Source: Anaerolineae bacterium
GTDB lineage: Bacteria; Chloroflexota; Anaerolineae; Anaerolineales; UBA4823
Assembly: GCA_003327455.1 (NCBI GenBank)
Contig: QOQU01000006.1
Coordinates: forward strand, 1 to 64,000
Length of the DNA stretch: 64,000 nt
Reading direction: 5' to 3'
This document shows, in pieces, positions 52,063 to 59,309 of this stretch. Position numbers and translations under genes: made by a program. The notes below the pieces were generated by a model. The model made no database searches, had not been told where the DNA came from, and saw nothing but the letters and a program-made list of their open reading frames with translations. The stretch's first letter is position 1; each line of letters begins with the position of its first letter.

Positions 52063-53114
52063 TGAATTTTATCCATAAAGTCAATATCTAAGGTAGCAGC
52101 AAACTCTGCCAGTAAGCGGGCTGCCCGCTGAATATCTTTTTTGGAAACCATCTCAACCGGAGTGTGCATATAGCGTAAAGGAAGGCTGATCACCATGGTT
52201 GGGATGCCCTCGGCAATGGTTTGTAAACGGTCTGCGTCTGTCCCAGAGTAACGCGGCATGGCTTCCATTTTGTAAGGAATTTCGAGCTTCTCGGCGAGAT
52301 CCTTAAAAGCTTCATAGAGCCTGGGATGAACTGTAGGTCCCCAACCAAGGGTAATCCCCTTGCCCAAAGGATAGGCTTTATGCGATGGACTACCAGGCCC
52401 ACTGGCGTGGGTAACATCAATCACCACCGCCAAATGAGGTTGGATTTGGAATGCAGACGTCGCTGCGCCGCCCAGGGTTTCTTCTTCCTGTGTGCTGGCA
52501 ACCGCCCAAAGGTCCCAGGCGTGTTTCCTTCCCTGTAATTCCTGTAAGCAGAGGGTTAACGCACAAAGGGAAGCCCGGTTATCCAGGGAAGGAGAACAAA
52601 CATAATCTGCCCCCAGTTCCAGATAGTTTCGGCTAAAAGAGACAGGATCACCAATTTGAACCCAGCGACGCACTTCTTTCTCATCTAAACCGGTATCAGC
52701 CCACAAATAAGATAAGGGCACACTGCCCTCCTGTGCTTCGGGTGGGAGCAAAAAGGAAGGCGGTTGCACAATGACGGCTGGCAAGGTGCGTTTTCCATGC
52801 ACCTGAACCAGTTGACCCGGCAAAATTCGCTGATCAACGCCGCCAATTTCAGTCAGCCTTAAGAAACCTTCTTTGATTCCGCTGACCATTAAGCCAATGG
52901 CATCTTGATGGGCAACCATCATCAAACGCGGGCGCGGCGCTTCAGCACTTCCCGCTCGAAACCCCAAAACGCTACCCAGCCGGTTGCGGGAAAGATCATC
53001 AACCAGGGGTTTCCATAAAGATTCCACTTCCTGGGCAATAGACTCTTCGTAACCTGACAAACCAGGTGGTGAGGTCAATTTTTTCAATAGATTTGAGAGA
53101 TGATTTGTCTTCAT
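52038..53114 (-). CDS. M42 family (TET) aminopeptidase, paralogue 3, divergent
   Basis: 358 residues. It keeps the metal ligands (His and Asp in AHQDAIGLMV, Asp in PSLDNRASL, Glu pair in TQEEETLGGA, Asp in VIDVTHASG, His in RYMHTPVEMV), but the usual HMDE is HQDA and DDR is DNR, so specificity may differ. It is the first of the three tandem genes. Archaeal TET1-TET3 show that paralogues with different specificities can co-assemble; whether these do is inference. Confidence 0.9.
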   Translation of the reverse strand: MKTNHLSNLLKKLTSPPGLSGYEESIAQEVESLWKPLVDDLSRNRLGSVLGFRAGSAEAPRPRLMMVAHQDAIGLMVSGIKEGFLRLTEIGGVDQRILPGQLVQVHGKRTLPAVIVQPPSFLLPPEAQEGSVPLSYLWADTGLDEKEVRRWVQIGDPVSFSRNYLELGADYVCSPSLDNRASLCALTLCLQELQGRKHAWDLWAVASTQEEETLGGAATSAFQIQPHLAVVIDVTHASGPGSPSHKAYPLGKGITLGWGPTVHPRLYEAFKDLAEKLEIPYKMEAMPRYSGTDADRLQTIAEGIPTMVISLPLRYMHTPVEMVSKKDIQRAARLLAEFAATLDIDFMDKIQWDETPKS

Positions 53115-53141
53115 GGCGTAATTGTATCGGAAATCAAGCGT

Positions 53142-53642
53142 TTATGCCACCATCCAATCCAGAATGGTATGAATCTGGGAGGTTGAGGTTGATGTAGGAG
53201 TAGGCGAATCAAGCGGGATAACCGTTGGAGGCGGTGTGTCCGTTGGCGAAGGGAGCGGAAGCGGGGTGTTGGTTGAAGATGGAGATGGTATTGGCGTATC
53301 GGTTGGGGAGGGCTGTATGGTAGGGGTATCCGTGGGTGAGGGTGTAAGGGTGAGGGTTGGGGTAAATGTAGGAGTTGCTGTTGGAGTTGCCGTGGGTGTA
53401 ACTGTATGGGTAATGATGTTAAAAAAAGGCGTAAAAGAAGGGGTTGGAAACTGAAACAAAGTCGGTGTAGCCGTAAAGGTCTTGCGGGTTGTGGGAGTCA
53501 AGGTTGGCGTTGCAGTGAGGCGTTGACCTGGCGCCTGGGCTGCCAGAAAGAATCCCAGACAGTAACAAGGCAAAGTGCTCAAAAGGATCATCACCAGGAC
53601 AATGCGCAAACGACGGTTCGGTAAGGTTTCAGCCTCCATCAT
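53142..53642 (-). CDS. Thr/Pro-rich low-complexity membrane-anchored protein
   Basis: 166 residues. A single membrane segment (about 14-33, VLVMILLSTLPCYCLGFFLA) is followed by a tail of more than 100 residues that is almost all Thr, Pro and Ser in TPTxTPT-like repeats (for example TPTATPTATPTFTPT). No folded domain is visible. The tail would be extracytoplasmic and could be O-glycosylated or span the wall. The DNA is correspondingly repetitive (GTTGGAGTTGCCG-like units). It lies 27 bases upstream of the M42 genes on the same strand. Confidence 0.65.
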   Translation of the reverse strand: MMEAETLPNRRLRIVLVMILLSTLPCYCLGFFLAAQAPGQRLTATPTLTPTTRKTFTATPTLFQFPTPSFTPFFNIITHTVTPTATPTATPTFTPTLTLTPSPTDTPTIQPSPTDTPIPSPSSTNTPLPLPSPTDTPPPTVIPLDSPTPTSTSTSQIHTILDWMVA

Positions 53643-53758
53643 GTCCCTTTCAATATCTGCATGATAACATTAGCTGCCTGATGCGACAAGTGCTTTGGGC
53701 TTAGACTGTTTCACTTGCTGGAATAGCCTGCACCCCTTGAATGCAGTAAAATTTGACC

Positions 53759-54505
53759 ATGCGCTGGATATTTCTTTCTCCACATTACGATGATGCGGTC
53801 TTTTCTTGCGGCGGCGGCATCTGGGAATTGCGCCAATCCGGGCAGGAAGTAGAGGTTTGGACGATCTGTGGTGGACAACCGCCTGAGCATGCCGGCTTCT
53901 CCCCTTATGTGCAGGAGTTACATCAACGCTGGGGGGCTGGACTGGAAGCTGTGGCATTGCGCAGAGCAGAGGACGACGAAGCTCTCAACCTGCTAGAGGT
54001 CAAGGGGGTTTCATTTTCGTTCCTGGATTGCATTTATCGCACCCACCCAAACGGACAATTCCTCTATACATCAGATGAGGCTCTCTTTGGGAAGCTTGAT
54101 CCAAGCGAATACAAACTCATCGAAGGTCTGAGTGAGCAGATTATCCAAAGATTACCTGCTAATAGCCAGATCATCTGCCCTTTAGGCGTAGGCAATCATG
54201 TCGATCATCAACTTACCCGCCTGGCCGCCGAAAGGACTGGCCTGCCTTTGTGGTATTATGCAGAAATCCCCTATATCTTTTATCACCCTGATTGGCAAAA
54301 TGATGCTGTAGACGCCAGCTTTCAGGTACAATACATCCCGATTTCGGAAGCTGGATTCGAGCATTGGCTGCAAGCGGTCTCAGCCTATCGTTCCCAACTC
54401 AGTACGTTTTGGGAGAGCCCCGCAGCTTTACAGAAGGCTTTTGCCACACATTGGCGCGCCAACCCGGTATTGCAGTTATGGCGCAGAAACGAATCAACTC
54501 TCTAA
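53759..54505 (+). CDS. PIG-L family deacetylase
   Basis: 248 residues from ATG 53759. The metal site is SPHYDDAVFSCGG (His9, Asp11, Asp12 region), the variant of the family in which A-V replaces E, with the third ligand His in VGNHVDHQLTR. Such enzymes remove acetyl groups from N-acetylglucosamine conjugates such as thiol cofactors or glycolipid precursors. A TAAAAT box ends six bases before the ATG, so the message may be leaderless. A TTG two codons upstream is less likely. The next feature is tRNA-Asn. Confidence 0.88.
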   Translation: MRWIFLSPHYDDAVFSCGGGIWELRQSGQEVEVWTICGGQPPEHAGFSPYVQELHQRWGAGLEAVALRRAEDDEALNLLEVKGVSFSFLDCIYRTHPNGQFLYTSDEALFGKLDPSEYKLIEGLSEQIIQRLPANSQIICPLGVGNHVDHQLTRLAAERTGLPLWYYAEIPYIFYHPDWQNDAVDASFQVQYIPISEAGFEHWLQAVSAYRSQLSTFWESPAALQKAFATHWRANPVLQLWRRNESTL

Positions 54506-54573
54506 TACAACATAGGGGCAAGCCAATGCCTTAAGAAAAAAGAAAGGTTTGCTTTAGAATACCAAAACATTCC

Positions 54574-54602
54574 TTGACACGCACCTTGCTTGCAGATATA
54601 AT
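54574..54602 (+). promoter_or_regulatory. Consensus promoter of tRNA-Asn
   Basis: TTGACA (54574-54579) and TATAAT (54597-54602) are separated by exactly 17 bases, a perfect match to the housekeeping sigma consensus. The tRNA 5' end is 12 bases after the -10 box, so the leader is only a few bases. Confidence 0.92.
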
Positions 54603-54614
54603 TTTGATTGCCTT

Positions 54615-54688
54615 TCCTCGATAGCTCAATTCGGCAGAGCGGGCGGCTGTTAACCGCTAGGTTCCAGGTTCGAGTCCTGGTCGAGGAG
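54615..54688 (+). tRNA. tRNA-Asn (anticodon GTT)
   Basis: Acceptor stem TCCTCGA (54615-54621) pairs with TCGAGGA (54681-54687), discriminator G54688. D stem GCTC/GAGC, anticodon loop CTGTTAA closed by GGCGG/CCGCT gives anticodon GTT, and the T arm is CCAGGTTCGAGTCCTGG. CCA is not encoded. A T6 run follows directly, but it is immediately followed by the ATG of the next gene, and the acceptor 3' strand supplies that gene's Shine-Dalgarno sequence. Confidence 0.96.
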
Positions 54689-54696
54689 CCTTTTTT

Positions 54697-55002
54697 ATGG
54701 TCATTCTCATCGTCTCTCTCCATGTAAAACCCGAATTTGTCGAGGCTTTCAAGGAAGCCACACTGGAGAATGCGCGCCACAGTCTGGAAGAACCGGGCGT
54801 AGTGCGTTTCGACGTACTCCAGCAAAGCGATGACCCGACTCGATTTTTACTCGTAGAGGTCTATCGCACTCCTGAAGACCCCGCCAAACACAAAGAAACC
54901 CCGCACTACAATAAATGGCGTGAAGTGGCTGAACCGATGCTGGCCGAACCTCGTACGCGGGCTTTATATACCAATGTCTTTCCAGCCGATTCAGACTGGT
55001 AA
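54697..55002 (+). CDS. Antibiotic biosynthesis monooxygenase (ABM)-fold protein
   Basis: 101 residues, the size of YgiN/LsrG-type ABM-domain proteins. The pattern is MVILIVSLHVKPEFVEAFKEATLENARHSLEEPGVVRFDVLQQSDDPTRF, then LLVEVYRTPEDPAKHKETPHYNKW, and ALYTNVFP at the end. Such small dimers act as cofactor-free oxygenases or isomerases. The ATG is 8 bases after the tRNA-Asn end; GAGGAG, the last bases of the tRNA acceptor stem, sits at ideal Shine-Dalgarno distance, so this mRNA appears fused to the tRNA transcript. Confidence 0.9.
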   Translation: MVILIVSLHVKPEFVEAFKEATLENARHSLEEPGVVRFDVLQQSDDPTRFLLVEVYRTPEDPAKHKETPHYNKWREVAEPMLAEPRTRALYTNVFPADSDW

Positions 55003-55130
55003 GACCTCTCCCGGATTGAACCTGCAGATATTCTCAAGGAGCGCATTCCTCTTCCAAACTTAAGCATAAGCTCAGAGTGGAACTATTCTCTGGCAGTTTA
55101 TAAGAGACCCTGCTGTAGCGCAATCAACCT

Positions 55131-56684
55131 TTGAAAAATTCCATCCTTTTCCGAGTGACTCTCTTTTGCCTGCTTACGGCAGGAATTTTATTCCGCATCT
55201 GGAGCTTCCAGCAAAACACCCGCCTCTACGGGGACGTCAATCTGTTTGCCCTTACCGCTCGTCAGCTTGCCCTGCATGGCCGTCTGACCTACCCCATGAA
55301 ATATGACTACACCTCTCAAGCACTTTACCTTACTTTAGAAAGCCCTGCCAGTCAACATCCTCCCCTCTGGCCTCTTTTCGGTGCCATTCTTGCCCGCTTG
55401 TGGGGTACTCCAGACACTTATTTGATGCTCAAATTGCTCACCTTCCTTACCGGTTTCTGTCTGTGGATCCTGTTCCTGCCCAAACCAGAGTCTACTTCGT
55501 TGATTAAGCTCCTTCTCTTTGGATTGATTGCCATCTCCCCCTGGTTGGTTGATTTCAGCACCAACGGCAGTCCATACATCTTCATATCCCTGATCTTGCT
55601 CCTTGCCGAATGGTTCTGGAGATCAAAACTCTTCACCCGCAAGTCCGCCCTACTCGGTTTCGGCGCGTTTTGCGCTCTGGCGATCCTCACGCACTATAAT
55701 CTGATCCTTTTACCACTCTCCTTTGTTATCGGAATACTGACTCAGGAAGGTATCTCAACCCGAAAAAAAGTCCTTCACCTGGGGGTCTTTTTGACTGCGC
55801 TGCTGTTCTTCATCAGCCCCTGGCTGGTATGGAACTGGAATACCTTTGGACAATGGTTTCACAGCCCTTCATCAGTTTACATTCTTGAACAGCTAGGCAT
55901 GGCGCACATTGAGCTGGCTCAAGGCGAGGTGGTCTGGACGGTTGAAGCGCTACCCATCGTCTCTGTCTTACAACGGTACAGCCTTCTGCTTGCCAAATCT
56001 GCCTGGGCAGGAGGGCGACAATTTATTGTTATGCTCACACCGCTCGGCTTTATTTGCCTGCTTGCCGCTCTGGCTTTGCGTTGGAGAAAAAACCAGCCAC
56101 GTCTTTCAATGATTGGGATCATGGGTGGGCTGAGAATCTTAACATCACCCATGATGCTCTACCTGCTCACCATCTTCCTTTGGGCAACCACCAAAACGCG
56201 TTTCCTGATCCCCCTCTTACCGGTCTCCTATCTTCTCATCGAGGAGGGTGTCGAACACAGCTTAAAAACCATCAAAAGCCACTCCTGGCTGCTCTGGATG
56301 GGCATCGCACTTCTTTCCCTCTGGACGATGCTCCCCTATCGCCAGCAACCGTTTAATCTCTATTACGGTGCCGAAACAGCCTCTCATGCCCGACAATATG
56401 ACCAGATGAAAGAACTGGCAAACCTTCTGGCAGAGAAACCGGGCGGCGTCGTTTTAGGGGTATCTTCCAGCCTGGATGGGGGCATTGAAACGATTTATTG
56501 GACAAAGCAGCCTTTTGTAGCGGGCAGAGGAATAAATGAATCCCTCTGGAATAAATTAGCCACCGACTTTCGAGTTCGTTATTTCTGGAGCGAATGTACC
56601 CAAAAGGAGAAGCTGGAGAGACTTTTTCCGAACTCGCGTCTTCTTCTCTCCAACGACCTTTATTGCGTTCTTGAACTTCCCTGA
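55131..56684 (+). CDS. Polytopic GT-C fold glycosyltransferase-like protein
   Basis: 517 residues with about 11 membrane helices. The first loop carries YGDVNLFALTARQLALHGRL (an acidic D near the end of helix 1, as in GT39/ArnT-like mannosyl or aminoarabinose transferases) and PASQHPPLWPLFGAIL, the H-P-P-L motif of that fold. The C-terminal 130 residues are soluble. It probably uses a lipid-phosphate-linked sugar at the outer face of the membrane. It starts at TTG 55131 with no obvious Shine-Dalgarno. Donor and acceptor are unknown. Confidence 0.85.
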   Translation: MKNSILFRVTLFCLLTAGILFRIWSFQQNTRLYGDVNLFALTARQLALHGRLTYPMKYDYTSQALYLTLESPASQHPPLWPLFGAILARLWGTPDTYLMLKLLTFLTGFCLWILFLPKPESTSLIKLLLFGLIAISPWLVDFSTNGSPYIFISLILLLAEWFWRSKLFTRKSALLGFGAFCALAILTHYNLILLPLSFVIGILTQEGISTRKKVLHLGVFLTALLFFISPWLVWNWNTFGQWFHSPSSVYILEQLGMAHIELAQGEVVWTVEALPIVSVLQRYSLLLAKSAWAGGRQFIVMLTPLGFICLLAALALRWRKNQPRLSMIGIMGGLRILTSPMMLYLLTIFLWATTKTRFLIPLLPVSYLLIEEGVEHSLKTIKSHSWLLWMGIALLSLWTMLPYRQQPFNLYYGAETASHARQYDQMKELANLLAEKPGGVVLGVSSSLDGGIETIYWTKQPFVAGRGINESLWNKLATDFRVRYFWSECTQKEKLERLFPNSRLLLSNDLYCVLELP

Positions 56685-56776
56685 TGCGCGTCCTCCGGTC
56701 TCAGGAACCGGTTGGAAGACGAAATTTCAAATAACCTTATAAAAATCCAACAAAGAACGCTTAACTTTGTAGATGC

Positions 56777-56804
56777 TTGCAATTTCCCGTAATCATGAGA
56801 TAAT
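56777..56804 (+). promoter_or_regulatory. Promoter of the V4R-diguanylate cyclase operon
   Basis: TTGCAA (56777-56782) and GATAAT (56799-56804) with a 16-base spacer and a TG two bases before the -10 (TGA-GATAAT). It would give a leader of about 120 bases that contains a 29-codon open frame ending at the V4R start. Confidence 0.6.
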
Positions 56805-56845
56805 ATTAATACCATCAGACCCTGTCATAACTCATCGTAGTATCC

Positions 56846-56935
56846 ATGAGCAGGACCTCCAGACCCATGCAGTTGCAGGAACAAGAACAGATTGAAAGCT
56901 ATAGAAAAACACGCCTTGGAGCAATGACTCTATGA
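56846..56935 (+). CDS. Possible 29-codon upstream ORF coupled to the V4R gene
   Basis: ATG 56846 opens a frame of 29 codons (begins MSRTSRPMQLQEQEQ) whose TGA stop overlaps the V4R ATG as ATGA at 56932-56935. The peptide is polar, with Gln/Glu and Arg/Lys. No Shine-Dalgarno is seen before it. It could be a translationally coupled leader peptide or chance; the exact stop/start overlap is the only support. Confidence 0.3.
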   Translation: MSRTSRPMQLQEQEQIESYRKTRLGAMTL

Positions 56936-57471
56936 AGTATCCCGACCTTTCTCGCAAATATCCCTTCCGTTGGGAATTGCTCGGCGACCTGCGGCTAGGA
57001 CGCCCTAACATGGGGCCAAATACCAGCTTAAATGCCTATCGTTTAATGCAATTCACGCTCCGGGATGCGCTGGAGCAAGCAGTCGGCGCAGAGCAAACCG
57101 ATCAGATCTTCTATGAAGCCGGAAGGCTGGCAGGGCAACAGTTCTATCAAAATGCCCTGAAACCAATGCCTGAACTCAACCAATTCATCCGCGAACTGAC
57201 CTTGACGTTGCGCGAGTGGGGAATTGGGATTCTACGGGTCGAGAAGTTAGACCTGGATCAGGGCGAAATTATCTTAACCGTGTCTGAAGACCTGGACTGT
57301 TCTGGTTTGCCCGAAATCGATACCGAGATTTGTGTCTACGACGAGGGATTTATCTGCGGGCTGCTCGAAAGCTTTACCGGCTTGAATTTTAAAGTCAAGG
57401 AAATCGACTGCTGGTGCACCGGCGACCGCACCTGCCGCTTTCGCGCAGAGGTTCTTTCTCCATCACAATAA
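56932..57471 (+). CDS. V4R domain protein (4-vinyl reductase type)
   Basis: 179 residues. The V4R signature is at the C-terminus: YDEGFICGLLESFTGLNFKVKEIDCWCTGDRTCRFRAE, with the C-W-C-x-G-x-x-x-C cysteine cluster that binds zinc or a small ligand. The N-terminal 110 residues form the alpha-helical part (LMQFTLRDALEQAVGAEQTDQIFYEAGRLAGQQFYQNAL). Such domains sense small hydrocarbons or partner with regulators. The diguanylate cyclase gene starts 30 bases later, so a sensor-effector pair is the natural reading. Confidence 0.88.
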   Translation: MKYPDLSRKYPFRWELLGDLRLGRPNMGPNTSLNAYRLMQFTLRDALEQAVGAEQTDQIFYEAGRLAGQQFYQNALKPMPELNQFIRELTLTLREWGIGILRVEKLDLDQGEIILTVSEDLDCSGLPEIDTEICVYDEGFICGLLESFTGLNFKVKEIDCWCTGDRTCRFRAEVLSPSQ

Positions 57472-57501
57472 CGATCTCCTCCTGTTCTTCCGTAAGCTCT
57501 C

Positions 57502-59037
57502 ATGGAAAAATCGTCTCCTGGTACGCACCCCTCTCTTCAACAGGCGCTCCAGCTTTTGGATCAGTTTCGCGCCTTGATCACCGATGCTCAAGAGGTAGCG
57601 TTGCAAACCAGCGGCGATTCCCAATGGGCAATCTACGAAGAAGCCCTGCGCGCCCTGTTGGAAATCCGTCGCCTGGCGATTGCGCTGGGCAAAGGTGAAC
57701 TCTCCTACGAAATCAAAGCCAAAGGAACATTAGCCGGCGCCTTAAAATCACTCCAGGCAAACCTGCGCCACCTTAGCTGGCAAACCCAGCGGGTAAGCCA
57801 GGGGGATTTTACCCAACGGGTTGAGTTTATGGGTGAATTTGCGACCGCATTCAATGAGATGGTATCTCAATTGGATGCCATGGCAAGGGAGTTGCAAACT
57901 CAGCAGGATGAACTGGTGCGCCGTAACGACATCCTGATCCTGGAAGTCGCCGAGCGGGAACGCGCCGAGGCCGCTGAACGCGAACAACGTCAGTTAGCCG
58001 AAGCGCTACAAGCTGCGGCAATGGCATTAAACGCCACTTTAGATTACGAACAGGTTTTGGATATTATGTTAGATCGAATTGGTGACCTGATCGCTTACGA
58101 CTCAGCGGTCATCATGGAGGTTGAGGGGATGCAAGCTCGCGTGCGCCGCGCGAAGAACTATCACCGCTATGGCGAGGAGGTCGAAAAACGCGTATTGGCA
58201 TCCTGTTTTGACATTCCCAAAACGCCCAACCTGTTCACCATGTTTACCACCCTGAAACCATTGGTGATTTCTGATGTGGATCATTACCCAGGGTGGGACC
58301 GGCATAAAACCGGCAACCCGGTGCGCTCATGGATTGGCTCACCCATCTATGCGCATGGTCAGGTTCTGGCCTTCTTTTCATTGGATAAGCTAGAACCCAA
58401 TTACTACCAGGAGAAACACGCTCATAAACTCGAGATGTTTGCCAATCATGCTGCGCTGGCAATGGTCAATGCGCGCCTCTTTCAGGAAATCCAACGCCTG
58501 GCAATCACCGACACGTTAACCGGACTGTATAACCGCCGCTACTTCTTCGAGCGCGCCTGCCATGAATTTACTCGATCTTGCCGCTATCATCATCCAATCA
58601 CCCTGGTCATGCTCGACCTCGACCACTTCAAGTCGGTCAACGACACGTATGGGCATCCGGCTGGAGATCTGGTCTTGCAGACCATCAGTCGTCTGGTGCT
58701 TCAAACGGTGCGTAAAATCGATCTCGTTGCCCGCTTTGGTGGCGAGGAAATCATCTTGCTCCTGCCGGAAACTACTCCTCAGGCTGGCGAAAGACTTGCT
58801 GAACGCTTACGCCAAAAAATTGCCGCAACCCGCATTCCTGTCAACAACCATTCAATCTCGATCACAGCAAGCTTTGGCGTGTGCGGTGGTAACCCGACCG
58901 ATTGCAATCTGGAACCGCAACGGGCGATTGAAACTTTAATCGAACTCGCCGATCAAGCCCTCTATCAAGCCAAACAGGGCGGGCGGAACCAGGTGTGTCT
59001 GATGCTTCCCAACTTCGCACCGACCACCTCTCAATAA
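57502..59037 (+). CDS. GAF-GGDEF diguanylate cyclase
   Basis: 511 residues, soluble. The order is: helical N-terminus with HAMP-like segment (about 85-135, LSWQTQRVSQGDFTQRVEFMGEFATAFNEMV), coiled coil, GAF domain (about 175-325, from LDYEQVLDIMLDRIGDLIAYDSAVIM) and GGDEF domain (about 335-500). The active site is RFGGEEIILLLPE, a GGEEI variant of GG(D/E)EF that is compatible with activity; no RxxD inhibitory site is visible ahead of it. It would make cyclic di-GMP. It follows the V4R gene and is probably controlled by it. Confidence 0.92.
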   Translation: MEKSSPGTHPSLQQALQLLDQFRALITDAQEVALQTSGDSQWAIYEEALRALLEIRRLAIALGKGELSYEIKAKGTLAGALKSLQANLRHLSWQTQRVSQGDFTQRVEFMGEFATAFNEMVSQLDAMARELQTQQDELVRRNDILILEVAERERAEAAEREQRQLAEALQAAAMALNATLDYEQVLDIMLDRIGDLIAYDSAVIMEVEGMQARVRRAKNYHRYGEEVEKRVLASCFDIPKTPNLFTMFTTLKPLVISDVDHYPGWDRHKTGNPVRSWIGSPIYAHGQVLAFFSLDKLEPNYYQEKHAHKLEMFANHAALAMVNARLFQEIQRLAITDTLTGLYNRRYFFERACHEFTRSCRYHHPITLVMLDLDHFKSVNDTYGHPAGDLVLQTISRLVLQTVRKIDLVARFGGEEIILLLPETTPQAGERLAERLRQKIAATRIPVNNHSISITASFGVCGGNPTDCNLEPQRAIETLIELADQALYQAKQGGRNQVCLMLPNFAPTTSQ

Positions 59038-59066
59038 GCTTCTACTACACTATCGCGTATCCTGTT

Positions 59067-59309
59067 TTAGCCGCACGAGGAGTAGAAGCGGATGTCTACC
59101 CCTTTGGCTATCGCCTTATACACCACCAATTGAACCTTTCTTAATTCCTCAATGCCTTCCCACCAAGTTCGAAACTGGCAAACTTTTCGTGGGCTTTCGG
59201 GTATCGCGTCAGTTCTGGACAGTGGTAAAATTTCAGCGTTCTGCAAGCACTTTTCCAGCCGATCTTTAATTTTTCTCAATTCCCAAGACCAAAAGGAGAA
59301 ACGATCCAT
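59067..59309 (-). CDS. Questionable 80-codon ORF opposite the aminotransferase leader
   Basis: An ATG-started frame (59309) of 80 codons with Trp-rich and helical stretches (RTWWEGIEELRKVQLVV). It covers the 270-base gap between the cyclase and aminotransferase genes on the opposite strand and its start codon overlaps the aminotransferase ATG. No Shine-Dalgarno or family is recognised. Base composition is coding-like, but the plus strand is open here too, so it may be chance. Confidence 0.25.
   Translation of the reverse strand: MDRFSFWSWELRKIKDRLEKCLQNAEILPLSRTDAIPESPRKVCQFRTWWEGIEELRKVQLVVYKAIAKGVDIRFYSSCG

Noticed and set aside
53160-53560. Satellite-like repeat DNA
   Set aside because: The repetition follows from Thr/Pro codons of a membrane-anchored low-complexity protein.
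59038-59089. GCTTCTACT and AGTAGAAGC inverted pair as a riboswitch or terminator
   Set aside because: Nine bases at 34 bases distance with no other conserved structure; too weak to call.
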